A DNA stretch of 64,000 bases from Streptomyces sp. NBC_00370 (GTDB lineage Bacteria; Actinomycetota; Actinomycetes; Streptomycetales; Streptomycetaceae). Position numbers and translations under genes: made by a program. Each line of letters starts with the position of its first letter. Positions within the stretch are counted from its first letter, which is position 1. Under the pieces are notes generated by a model, which was given only the letters and a program-made list of their open reading frames with translations, made no database searches and had not been told where the DNA came from. Below, piece by piece: positions 1 to 7,897 of this stretch. The stretch is taken from NCBI RefSeq assembly GCF_036084755.1, contig NZ_CP107968.1, forward strand, positions 4,309,501 to 4,373,500. The letters are read 5' to 3'.

Positions 1-68
1 CGGTGTATCGACGCATGCCAGGGGGTGTGGACCGGCGGTGGAGAGGCATCCGGAGCCCACGAACACAA

Positions 69-110
69 AGAGGCCTCCTGACTCGCGTTACCGCGGGTCA
101 GGAGGCCTCT
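69..110 (-). terminator. Intrinsic terminator after tRNA-Ala
   Basis: A 14-bp perfect outer stem (69-82 with 97-110) encloses a further GC-rich stem and short loop. On the minus strand it follows the tRNA-Ala gene by a few bases and is followed by a T-rich CTTTGTGTTC stretch. Bases 1-68 hold nothing I can identify. Confidence 0.75.
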
Positions 111-117
111 CGAAAAG

Positions 118-190
118 TGGAGCCTAGGGGAGTCGAACCCCTGACATCTGCCATGCAAAGACAGCGCTCTACCAACTGAGCTAAGGCCCC
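118..190 (-). tRNA. tRNA-Ala (anticodon TGC)
   Basis: The minus strand reads GGGGCCTTAGCTCAG at the 5' end, has an anticodon loop with TGC, a T-arm with GGTTCGACTCC, and closes with a GGCTCC acceptor arm plus discriminator A. The length is 73 nt, with no encoded CCA. The D-loop and T-loop invariant bases are intact, so it should be functional. A strong hairpin follows it. Confidence 0.96.
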
Positions 191-377
191 CGGAACGGGT
201 CGGGTACGGCTGAGCTGCGCAGAGCGGCGCGGCCGGTACCGGGGACCAGAGTACCGGGTCCCACGGGGGATCCCGCAAAAGGATTGGGACTCCCCGTCCG
301 CGACCACGCTCCGTAGGATGCCCCACGAGGTTCGCAGCAGCGAAGCTGCCGCGAAGGGGATGCGATGGGGAGACGCG

Positions 378-926
378 ATGGACGCCGCACAGCAGGAATC
401 CACAGCCAGAGCGAGAGAGCTGCAGAGAAGCTGGTACGGAGAGCCGCTGGGCGCTCTCTTCCGCAGGCTCATCGACGACCTGGGTCTCAACCAGGCCCGG
501 CTGGCCGCGGTGCTCGGGCTCTCGGCGCCGATGCTCTCCCAGCTCATGAGCGGTCAGCGGGCGAAGATCGGCAACCCCGCCGTCGTCCAGCGCGTCCAGG
601 CCCTGCAGGACCTGGCGGGACAGGTCGCCGACGGCAGCGTCGGCGCCGTGGAGGCCACGGACCGGATGGAAGCGATCAAGAAGTCGCAGGGTGGTTCCGT
701 CCTCACCGGGACCAGCCAGACGACGAACAGCTCGGGCGCGCCGACGGTCCGCCGGGTGGTGCGGGAGATCCAGTCCCTGCTGCGGTCCGTCGCCGCTGCG
801 GGCGACATCATCGACGCCGCCGACTCCCTCGCCCTCAGCCAGCCCGAACTGGCAGAGTTCCTCAGGGTGTACGGCGCCGGGCGCACCGCCGACGCGGTGG
901 CCCACTACGAGGCGCACCAGGGCTGA
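378..926 (+). CDS. Helix-turn-helix DNA-binding protein
   Basis: 182 residues. The centre carries a helix-turn-helix stretch of XRE/Cro type (LNQARLAAVLGLSAPMLSQLMSG, roughly residues 37-60 from this start), followed by a low-complexity linker and a helical C-terminus. I chose the ATG at 378 because GGGGAG lies 8 bases upstream; an in-frame ATG at 318 lacks a ribosome-binding site. A kinase gene begins 30 bases after the stop on the same strand, so the two are probably co-transcribed and the HTH protein may be a substrate or partner of that kinase (inference). It has no known target. The DNA-binding call rests on the HTH pattern alone. Confidence 0.85.
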   Translation: MDAAQQESTARARELQRSWYGEPLGALFRRLIDDLGLNQARLAAVLGLSAPMLSQLMSGQRAKIGNPAVVQRVQALQDLAGQVADGSVGAVEATDRMEAIKKSQGGSVLTGTSQTTNSSGAPTVRRVVREIQSLLRSVAAAGDIIDAADSLALSQPELAEFLRVYGAGRTADAVAHYEAHQG

Positions 927-956
927 CCGAGGACGACGGGGGGCGGGCGCGGCGCA

Positions 957-2306
957 ATGGGTGAGGTCTTCGCGGGACGGTACGAACTGATCGACCCGAT
1001 CGGGCGCGGCGGTGTCGGCGCGGTCTGGCGGGCCTGGGACCAGCGGCGCAGGCGGTACGTCGCGGCCAAGGTCCTCCAGCAGAGCGACGCGCACACCCTG
1101 CTGCGCTTCGTCAGGGAACAGGCCCTGCGGATCGATCATCCCCATGTCCTCGCGCCGGCCAGCTGGGCGGCCGACGACGACAAGGTGCTGTTCACCATGG
1201 ACCTGGTGAGCGGCGGCTCGCTGGCGCATCTCATAGGCGACTACGGACCGCTGCCGCCCCGCTTCGTCTGCACGCTCCTCGAACAGCTGCTGTCCGGACT
1301 CACCGCCGTGCACGCCGAGGGCGTCGTGCACCGCGACATCAAACCGGCGAACATCCTGCTGGAGGCCACCGGCACGGCCCGGCCGCATCTGCGCCTGTCG
1401 GACTTCGGCATCTCCATGCGCAAGGGCGAACCGCGCCTGACCGAAACCAACTACGTGGTGGGCACGCCCGGTTACTTCGCGCCCGAGCAGATGATGGGCG
1501 CCGAGCCCGACTTCCCCGCCGACCTCTTCGCCGTCGGCCTGGTCGCGCTCTACCTGTTGCAGGGTCAGAAACCCGACGCGAAGGCCCTGATCGAGTACTT
1601 CGCCGCGCACGGCACCCCCGGAGCGCCGCAGGGCATCCCCGAGCCGCTGTGGCACGTGCTGGCGGGCCTGCTGCAGCCGGACCCGAACCTCCGGTTCCGG
1701 ACGGCCACCGGCACGCTCAAGGCCCTGTCGACGGCCGTACAGCTGCTCCCCGAACCCGGCCCCGACGACGAGCCGGTCGAGGTCTTCGACCAGATCGGTC
1801 CGCTGCCCGCCCCCTTCGGCCCGTCCGGTCCCCCGACGGGTCCCCGGCCGGGTCCTCAGCCAGGTGGTCCTCAGCCGGGTGACGCTCAGCCGGACCCGCG
1901 GTCGGGTCGGCAGCAGGTGATCCAGGCCGACCCCACGCCCACCCCCACGCCGACCCCCACCCCGCCGCCGCCCGCGCACCCGCCGACCGTGGCCGACACA
2001 CCGGCGACACCGGTCACACCCGCCGCCCACGCCTCCGCCATGTCGGACACCGGCAGCTTCCACCTCCCGCCGCCGCCCTCTCCGTCGCCCCGACGCCAAC
2101 ACTTCCCGCAGCAGTCGCCCACGCCCTCCACAGCCATGCACGCGGCCGCCACCCGTCCCTACACCGCCGAGCGCCCGCAGGCCTCCGCGCCCTCCCACCG
2201 GGCCCCCAGCACACGACCGGGACCGCCCCCGAAGGTGACGGTCCCGGTCCTGCTGCTCGCTCTTGTCTGCTTCGCCGTGGGCATCTGGGCACTGACCCAG
2301 GCCTGA
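957..2306 (+). CDS. Ser/Thr protein kinase, tail-anchored
   Basis: 449 residues. A Hanks-type kinase domain fills residues 8-255: glycine loop GRGGVGAVW (16-24), ATP lysine K38 in VAAKVL, catalytic HRDIKPAN with D127 and N132, DFG at 149-151, APE at 175-177. All key residues are present, so it should be active. Residues about 260-425 are a Pro/Thr/Ser-rich linker with a TPTPTPTP run, and the protein ends in a single membrane segment (about 427-446) with almost nothing beyond it. Unlike PknB there is no PASTA or other extracellular sensor. The start has GGGGGGCGGG upstream. It probably forms an operon with the preceding HTH gene. Confidence 0.93.
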   Translation: MGEVFAGRYELIDPIGRGGVGAVWRAWDQRRRRYVAAKVLQQSDAHTLLRFVREQALRIDHPHVLAPASWAADDDKVLFTMDLVSGGSLAHLIGDYGPLPPRFVCTLLEQLLSGLTAVHAEGVVHRDIKPANILLEATGTARPHLRLSDFGISMRKGEPRLTETNYVVGTPGYFAPEQMMGAEPDFPADLFAVGLVALYLLQGQKPDAKALIEYFAAHGTPGAPQGIPEPLWHVLAGLLQPDPNLRFRTATGTLKALSTAVQLLPEPGPDDEPVEVFDQIGPLPAPFGPSGPPTGPRPGPQPGGPQPGDAQPDPRSGRQQVIQADPTPTPTPTPTPPPPAHPPTVADTPATPVTPAAHASAMSDTGSFHLPPPPSPSPRRQHFPQQSPTPSTAMHAAATRPYTAERPQASAPSHRAPSTRPGPPPKVTVPVLLLALVCFAVGIWALTQA

Positions 2307-2316
2307 CCGGCCTTCC

Positions 2317-3762
2317 TCACCAGGCCGGCGGCGGCCCGAACCCCTGCCCGGCGCCCGGTTCCTGACCCGCTGAACCCGCCGGACCCGCCGGACCAGCCGC
2401 ACCCGCCGCCCGCCGCCTGGCCAGCAGCGTCCAGATCCCGAGCATCAGTACAAGCACGGTGCCCGCGCCGATCCCGGCGAACCCGACCAGCCGCATCGTC
2501 CCGTCGGGACCCGCCGCCCCCGCCGCGCTCCGCCCGTCCGTCGCCGCCTCACGGTCGTCGTCAGTCACCGCGAAGTCGCCCGCGGGACCCGCGTATCCAG
2601 GCCCGCTGGTGGCGTTGCCCTTCACGTTCGTCTCCAGCGTCAGCCCGTACGCCTTGTCGCCGAAGGTCTTGCCCACCTCGGGGCTGAGACTGACCCGCAG
2701 GTAGTACCAGCCGGCGAACCGCATGTCCTTGTCGCCCGAAGACGGGTCGAAGCGGTTCTCGTACGCCACCGGCGGCAGCGGCGGCAGCGACGTCGTCTTC
2801 TGCTTGCCGTCGTACGAGAGCGAGTCGCTGCTGTCGACGAGACCGCGCGCCGGGTTGTACAGCGCCACGGACAGCGCCCCGCCGACGTACCCCGTCCCGC
2901 CCGAACTGCCCAGGTCCACGCTGGTGAAGAGCTGCTGCCCCCAGTCGACCGGCACCCGGTAGAACAGCGACTGCCCCGGCTCGATCTTCGTCGCCCACTC
3001 GCCCCGCGTCAGCGACGTCGCGTCGGAGAAGCCGGCCCCGCCGGCGCGCTGCCTCGGTTCGGCGACAAGCGGCGCCGGGGAAGCGCTGGGCCAGTTCTCC
3101 GGCGGCCTGGTCGGTCCCGCCGCGCTGAGCCCCGGCTCAGCGACGTCGCGTATCTCCAGCTCCCACGGATCGTCGGCCGCGTCGTCCCCGCCGGTCCGCT
3201 CGATCACGACGTAGTACGTGCCGGCCTCCTGGCACAGCGGCGAGGTCGGGTCGACCGTCCGGTAGGCATAGGCGGCCAGCGGTCTGGGGTATTCCGTGGA
3301 CGGCCCGAACTGGGCATTGTTGGAACTGCAGTTGATGCCGTCACGATTCTGCAGCGACACCTCGATCTTGTCCCCGTACGCGACCTTCGCACCGGCCCCC
3401 GGCACCGCCACGGCGGAGACGTACGCGTTGGTCTTCGCGTCCAGGTCGACGCGGTAGATGAGCTTGCCGTCCAGCCTGATCGTGTCGCGGTACGTGGACC
3501 CCGCCCGGATCGCCTTCGCGTCGCTCGTCGTGGCCGCCCCCGCGATCCGCTGCGCCCCGGGCTGGAAGGCGTACGAGCCCGGCCCGTCGGCCGCAGCCGC
3601 GGACTGACCCGGCAGCGCCGCCAGGAACAGTACGGCGCAGGCCCCGGCGCTGGCCGCTGTCGCACCCACCCGGCCGCGCGGACGCCCCGCCGGCCGCCGC
3701 CTCTTCAAGCGCTGCACGCGCCTCACGCGCCTCCCCCGTTCATCGCCCCGCGCACCGGTCAC
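2317..3762 (-). CDS. Secreted, C-terminally anchored protein of unknown function
   Basis: 481 residues. An Arg-rich N-terminus followed by a hydrophobic stretch ending in AQSAAAAD-like sequence (about residues 33-58) looks like a signal peptide, possibly Tat or Sec with a long n-region. A single membrane segment near residues 425-450 (VGFAGIGAGTVLVLMLGIWTLL) is followed by basic residues, so the bulk is extracellular. The ectodomain has two similar beta-rich halves, each with a (S/Q)xxYR(V)DL-like pattern, suggesting paired jelly-roll or PPC-like modules. The start is GTG with AGGA about 12 bases upstream. It converges with the kinase gene (10 bases between stops). I do not recognise a function. 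Confidence 0.8.
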   Translation of the reverse strand: MTGARGDERGRRVRRVQRLKRRRPAGRPRGRVGATAASAGACAVLFLAALPGQSAAAADGPGSYAFQPGAQRIAGAATTSDAKAIRAGSTYRDTIRLDGKLIYRVDLDAKTNAYVSAVAVPGAGAKVAYGDKIEVSLQNRDGINCSSNNAQFGPSTEYPRPLAAYAYRTVDPTSPLCQEAGTYYVVIERTGGDDAADDPWELEIRDVAEPGLSAAGPTRPPENWPSASPAPLVAEPRQRAGGAGFSDATSLTRGEWATKIEPGQSLFYRVPVDWGQQLFTSVDLGSSGGTGYVGGALSVALYNPARGLVDSSDSLSYDGKQKTTSLPPLPPVAYENRFDPSSGDKDMRFAGWYYLRVSLSPEVGKTFGDKAYGLTLETNVKGNATSGPGYAGPAGDFAVTDDDREAATDGRSAAGAAGPDGTMRLVGFAGIGAGTVLVLMLGIWTLLARRRAAGAAGPAGPAGSAGQEPGAGQGFGPPPAW

Positions 3763-3915
3763 GGTGCCGGTCCATCCTGCACCGCCCGCACGTCACCTGG
3801 CACGGGTTTGCGCGCGCAAGGGCAGACCGCAAGGCACCCGGCCCCGGCAAGGCAGCACGAAGCCCCGGCCGCTCGGCGACCGGGGCTCGCATTCGACTAT
3901 CGGGACTGCCGCGTC

Positions 3916-4050
3916 TCACACACCCGAACCTGCGGGCACGGAGTCGGTGGCCTCCGTCCACAGATCCTGCTCGGCGCGGTCCGCCTGGATCTGGCGGTAC
4001 ACGAGGAGCCCGCCGATGGCGGCCAGTGCGACCAGGAGAAGCTTCTTCAC
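3916..4050 (-). CDS. DLW-39 family small membrane protein
   Basis: 44 residues from a GTG at 4050, which has GAGG 8 bases upstream. The N-terminus KKLLLVALAAIGGLLVYRQ is one membrane segment, followed by the conserved IQADRAEQDLWTEATD tail holding the DLW motif (29-31). This matches what I recall of the DLW-39 family, a tiny actinobacterial protein encoded near gyrA. Its function is unknown. A longer in-frame ORF starts at 4104 but has no ribosome-binding site there. The next gene on the same strand is tRNA-Ile, 226 bases upstream. Confidence 0.85.
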   Translation of the reverse strand: MKKLLLVALAAIGGLLVYRQIQADRAEQDLWTEATDSVPAGSGV

Positions 4051-4146
4051 CGCGCGACCTCGTCTTTCCTTGACGTAGGAGTCTTCTGGCGCCCGACTAT
4101 ACACACCGACCGATACCGATCAGTGACCTGGCCGCCCGCCGACTCC

Positions 4147-4182
4147 CGGCCCTCAACCCGGCCCTCAACCCGGGCCTCAACT
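4147..4182. repeat. Three tandem copies of a 12-bp unit
   Basis: The unit CGGCCCTCAACC occurs twice exactly and a third time with two changes, back to back, in the space between the DLW-39 gene and tRNA-Ile. It is not in a supported gene. It could be slippage-derived or part of a 5' leader. Confidence 0.7.
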
Positions 4183-4233
4183 CGCGCCGCAACGAGGAGA
4201 AAGAACAGCCGGTCATAAGAACACGGAATGCAA

Positions 4234-4267
4234 TCGGCCCGCACGGTACGGATACCGTGCGGGCCGA
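4234..4267 (-). terminator. Intrinsic terminator after tRNA-Ile
   Basis: A 15-bp perfect stem (TCGGCCCGCACGGTA with its complement) closes a 4-base CGGA loop. It lies 9 bases after the 3' end of tRNA-Ile on the minus strand. Confidence 0.75.
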
Positions 4268-4276
4268 ATGTCGCGG

Positions 4277-4350
4277 TGGGGCTACCAGGATTTGAACCTG
4301 GGGCCTCATCCTTATCAGGGATGCGCTCTAACCAACTGAGCTATAGCCCC
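4277..4350 (-). tRNA. tRNA-Ile (anticodon GAT)
   Basis: The minus strand reads GGGGCTATAGCTCAG, an anticodon loop CTGATAA giving GAT, a T-arm GGTTCAAATCC and acceptor TAGCCCC plus A. The length is 74 nt with no encoded CCA. Ile and Ala tRNAs near gyrA are a familiar arrangement in actinobacteria. Confidence 0.96.
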
Positions 4351-4408
4351 GCGCTGCCCCTGAAGATTAGCGCACTTCACGGCCAGCCCCAAAATCGGTA
4401 TCCGGTCC

Positions 4409-5158
4409 TCACTCGTCCTCGGCGAGGGTCAGCTCCACGCCGCCCACAAAGCCCGCCGAGAGGTTGTAGATGAACGATCCCAGCGTGGCCAGAGCCGTCG
4501 CGAGCACGACATCGATCACGGCGATGACGCCGGTGAAGATGAGCACGCGCGGCAGCGAGAGGAACGACTGGAGGTCGAACCCGTTGCCCTCGTTGGAACC
4601 GGTCGCCTCACTGATCGTGCCGCCGACGGTCGAGAAGACGCCCATCGCGTCCATGACCATCCACAGCACGGCGGCGGCGATGACCGTGCACACGCCGAGG
4701 GCGATGGAGAGCAGGAAGCTGACCTTCATCACCGACCACGGGTCGGCCTTGGCCACCCGCAGCCGCGCCTTGCGGGTGCGCGGTGTCGTACGCGCTCCCG
4801 TACGCGGCCTGCGTACCGCGGCCGGCGGCGCGGTGACAGGACCGGCCGATCCGACCGAGCCCACCGGACCGGCGGCCGCGGCGGGCCCCGCCGGCGCCGG
4901 CTGGGCGCCGCCGTGCCTGCCGGACTGACCGCCCGACGTCGGGGTCCCGCCCTGAGTCCCGCCCTGCGGCGCTGCGTACGCCTGCGGCGGGTGGTACGGC
5001 TGAGGTCCCGCCTGCTGCGACTGCTCAGCGCCGTACGTCTCGTACGGGGGCTGCTGCCCCCGACTGTCCGTCACCGTAACCCCCTGGGAGTCCGTGGCAG
5101 GGCCACGGGCACCGTTCGCTCCGGAAGCGGCCGACCCGGCGCCCGTGGCTCCACTCAC
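4409..5158 (-). CDS. DUF3566 membrane protein
   Basis: 249 residues. The first 120 residues are Gly/Pro/Gln/Tyr-rich and disordered. The rest is the DUF3566 domain: a basic RKARLRVAKADPWSVMKVSF entry, a membrane segment (about 148-170), a short extracytoplasmic stretch with FSTVGGTI, and a second segment (about 205-235) ending in NLSAGFVGGVELTL. The GTG start is 3 bases after the gyrA stop, and its ribosome-binding site GAGGAG lies inside the end of gyrA, so translation is coupled. Family members commonly follow gyrA in actinobacteria; the function is not established. Confidence 0.92.
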   Translation of the reverse strand: MSGATGAGSAASGANGARGPATDSQGVTVTDSRGQQPPYETYGAEQSQQAGPQPYHPPQAYAAPQGGTQGGTPTSGGQSGRHGGAQPAPAGPAAAAGPVGSVGSAGPVTAPPAAVRRPRTGARTTPRTRKARLRVAKADPWSVMKVSFLLSIALGVCTVIAAAVLWMVMDAMGVFSTVGGTISEATGSNEGNGFDLQSFLSLPRVLIFTGVIAVIDVVLATALATLGSFIYNLSAGFVGGVELTLAEDE

Positions 5159-5161
5159 GCT

Positions 5162-7846
5162 TTACTCCTCGTGCTCCCCGGCCGAAGGCTCCGTGCCCTC
5201 GACGGCATCGGCCGCTGTGGCCTCTTCGGTCCCCGGGTCATCGGTCCCGTCGACCTCTTCGGCCTCTCGGCCTGCCTCGGCGTTACGAGCGATACCGACG
5301 ACGGCATCACGCTTGCCCAGGTTGATCAGTTGGACGCCCATGGTGTCACGGCCCGTCTCCCTGACTTCGTTGACTCGCGTGCGAATCACACCGCCGCTCA
5401 GCGTGATGGCGAGGATCTCATCCGTTTCCTCGGTCACCAGCGCTCCGACGAGAGACCCGCGGTCCTCCACAATCTTCGCAGCCTTGATGCCCAGGCCGCC
5501 ACGGCCCTGGACGCGGTACTCCCGGATGGGGGTCCGCTTCGCGTACCCGCCGTCCGTCGCCGTGAAGACGAAGGTACCGGGCCTGACCACATTCATCGAG
5601 AGCAGTTCGTCTCCCTCACGGAAACTCATGCCCTTGACACCTGAGGTGGCACGGCCCATCGGCCGCAGGGCGTCGTCCGTCGCGGTGAACCTGATCGACT
5701 GCGCCTTACGGCTGATGAGCAGCAGATCGTCCTCGGCGGACACCAGCTCGGCGCCGATCAGCTCGTCGTCGCCACCCGCCTCCGTCTCCCGGAGGTTGAT
5801 CGCGATGACACCCCCCGACCGCGGTGAATCGTAGTCCTTGAGCGAGGTCTTCTTGACCAGTCCCGCCTTGGTGGCCAGAACGAGATACGGGGCGGCCTCG
5901 TAATCCCGGATCGCGAGGATCTCCGCGATCTGCTCGTCCGGCTGGAAAGCGAGCAGATTGGCCACGTGCTGGCCGCGCGCCTCGCGTCCCGCGTCGGGCA
6001 GTTCGTACGCCTTCGCCCGGTAGACGCGGCCCTTGTTGGTGAAGAACAGCAGCCAGTGGTGGGTCGTCGACACGAAGAAGTGGTCGACGATGTCGTCCTC
6101 CTTCAGCTTCGTGCCCCGCACGCCCTTGCCGCCGCGCTTCTGCGAGCGGTAGTCGTCGGTCTTCGTACGCTTCACATAGCCGCCACGGCTGATCGTGACG
6201 ACGATGTCCTCCTCGGCGATCAGGTCCTCGATGGACATGTCACCGTCGAAGGGCACCAGCTTGGAGCGCCGGTCGTCGCCGAACTTGTCGACGATGACGG
6301 CCAGCTCCTCGCTGACGATCTGCCGCTGCTTCTCCGGCGATGCCAGGATCGCGTTGTACTCGTTGATCTTGGCCTGAAGTTCGTCGTGCTCGGCGACGAT
6401 CTTCTGCCGCTCCAGCGCGGCGAGCCGGCGCAGCTGCATCTCCAGGATCGCGTTGGCCTGGATCTCGTCGATCTCCAGCAGGCCCATCAGGCCCTCGCGC
6501 GCGGTCTCGACCGTGTCGCTGCGCCGGATCAGCGCGATGACCTCGTCGATCGCGTCGAGCGCCTTGAGCAGTCCACGCAGGATGTGCGCCCGCTCCTCGG
6601 CCTTGCGCAGCCGGAAGCGCGTACGGCGGACGATGACCTCGATCTGGTGCGTCACCCAGTGCCGGATGAACGCGTCCAGCGACAGGGTGCGCGGCACGCC
6701 GTCCACCAGCGCCAGCATGTTCGCGCTGAAGTTGCTCTGCAGATCGGTGTGCTTGTACAGGTTGTTCAGGACGACCTTGGCGACCGCGTCCCGCTTCAGG
6801 ACGATGACCAGCCGCTGGCCGGTGCGCGACGACGTCTCGTCACGGACGTCGGCGATCCCGCCGACCTTGCCGTCCTTGACCAGGTCGGCAATCTTCTGGG
6901 CGAGATTGTCCGGGTTGGTCTGGTACGGCAGTTCGGTGACGACGAGACACTGCCGGTTCTGGATCTCCTCGACGGCGACAACCGCGCGCATCGTGATCGA
7001 GCCGCGGCCCGTGCGGTACGCGTCCTCGATGCCGTTGCGCCCCACGACCAGCGCGCCCGAGGGGAAGTCGGGGCCCTTGATGCGCTCGATCAGCGCGTCG
7101 AGCAGCTCCTCGTGACTGGCCTCGGGGTGCTCCAGCGCCCACTGCGCACCGGCCGCTACCTCGCGCAGATTGTGCGGCGGGATGTTGGTCGCCATCCCGA
7201 CCGCGATCCCGGCGGAGCCGTTGACCAGCAGGTTCGGGAAACGGGCCGGCAGCACGACCGGCTCTTTGTTACGGCCGTCGTAGTTGTCGGTGAGGTCGAC
7301 GGTCTCCTCGTCGATGTCCCTGACCATCTCCATGGACAGCGGCATCATCTTGCACTCGGTGTACCGCATGGCGGCGGCGGGGTCGTTGCCGGGAGAGCCG
7401 AAGTTGCCGTTGGAGTCCACCAGCGGCATCCGCATCGACCACGGCTGGGCCAGGCGCACCAGTGCGTCGTAGATCGACGAGTCACCGTGCGGGTGGTACG
7501 TACCCATGACGTCACCGACGACGCGGGCGCACTTGTAGAAGCCCTTCTCGGGCCGGTAGCCGCCGTCGTACATCGCGTACAGCACGCGGCGGTGCACGGG
7601 CTTGAGACCGTCCCGTACGTCCGGCAGCGCTCGCGAGACGATGACGGACATCGCGTAGTCGAGGTACGAGCGCTGCATCTCCGTCTCGAGCCCGACCGGC
7701 TCGACGCGCAGGGCCAGACCCTCCACCTGCACCGTCTCCGAGACGACAGGGGAGCCGGGCATACCGGGGGTCGGGCTCGCCGACGAGTCAGGCGTACCCG
7801 CCTCGTCGGCGTTGTCAGCGTTGTGGGGGGCGTTGTCGTCGGCCAT
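5162..7846 (-). CDS. gyrA: DNA gyrase subunit A
   Basis: 894 residues, usual length for the family plus an acidic tail. GyrA with GyrB introduces negative supercoils. The breakage-reunion domain shows the catalytic tyrosine Y162 in AAAMRYTECKM, and the quinolone region HPHGDSSIYD keeps Ser123 and Asp127, the residues associated with drug sensitivity. The C-terminal pinwheel carries the GyrA box QKRGGKG. The N-terminal 45 residues are an acidic, Streptomyces-like extension. It starts at ATG, 51 bases after the gyrB stop, so gyrB-gyrA-DUF3566 form an operon transcribed away from oriC. Confidence 0.98.
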   Translation of the reverse strand: MADDNAPHNADNADEAGTPDSSASPTPGMPGSPVVSETVQVEGLALRVEPVGLETEMQRSYLDYAMSVIVSRALPDVRDGLKPVHRRVLYAMYDGGYRPEKGFYKCARVVGDVMGTYHPHGDSSIYDALVRLAQPWSMRMPLVDSNGNFGSPGNDPAAAMRYTECKMMPLSMEMVRDIDEETVDLTDNYDGRNKEPVVLPARFPNLLVNGSAGIAVGMATNIPPHNLREVAAGAQWALEHPEASHEELLDALIERIKGPDFPSGALVVGRNGIEDAYRTGRGSITMRAVVAVEEIQNRQCLVVTELPYQTNPDNLAQKIADLVKDGKVGGIADVRDETSSRTGQRLVIVLKRDAVAKVVLNNLYKHTDLQSNFSANMLALVDGVPRTLSLDAFIRHWVTHQIEVIVRRTRFRLRKAEERAHILRGLLKALDAIDEVIALIRRSDTVETAREGLMGLLEIDEIQANAILEMQLRRLAALERQKIVAEHDELQAKINEYNAILASPEKQRQIVSEELAVIVDKFGDDRRSKLVPFDGDMSIEDLIAEEDIVVTISRGGYVKRTKTDDYRSQKRGGKGVRGTKLKEDDIVDHFFVSTTHHWLLFFTNKGRVYRAKAYELPDAGREARGQHVANLLAFQPDEQIAEILAIRDYEAAPYLVLATKAGLVKKTSLKDYDSPRSGGVIAINLRETEAGGDDELIGAELVSAEDDLLLISRKAQSIRFTATDDALRPMGRATSGVKGMSFREGDELLSMNVVRPGTFVFTATDGGYAKRTPIREYRVQGRGGLGIKAAKIVEDRGSLVGALVTEETDEILAITLSGGVIRTRVNEVRETGRDTMGVQLINLGKRDAVVGIARNAEAGREAEEVDGTDDPGTEEATAADAVEGTEPSAGEHEE

Positions 7847-7897
7847 TGCTGGTCAATGTTCCTTTCGGCCTTGTCGAATCCGTCAGCTGAGGCCGAC

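Noticed and set aside
1920..1980. TPTPTPTP run as a DNA repeat
   Set aside because: It is the proline-rich linker of the kinase in its correct frame, not a mobile or regulatory repeat.
4047..4244. 65-residue minus-strand ORF with a VEARVEGRVEG repeat
   Set aside because: The repeat is the 12-bp tandem repeat read in frame; there is no ribosome-binding site and it overlaps the DLW-39 gene.
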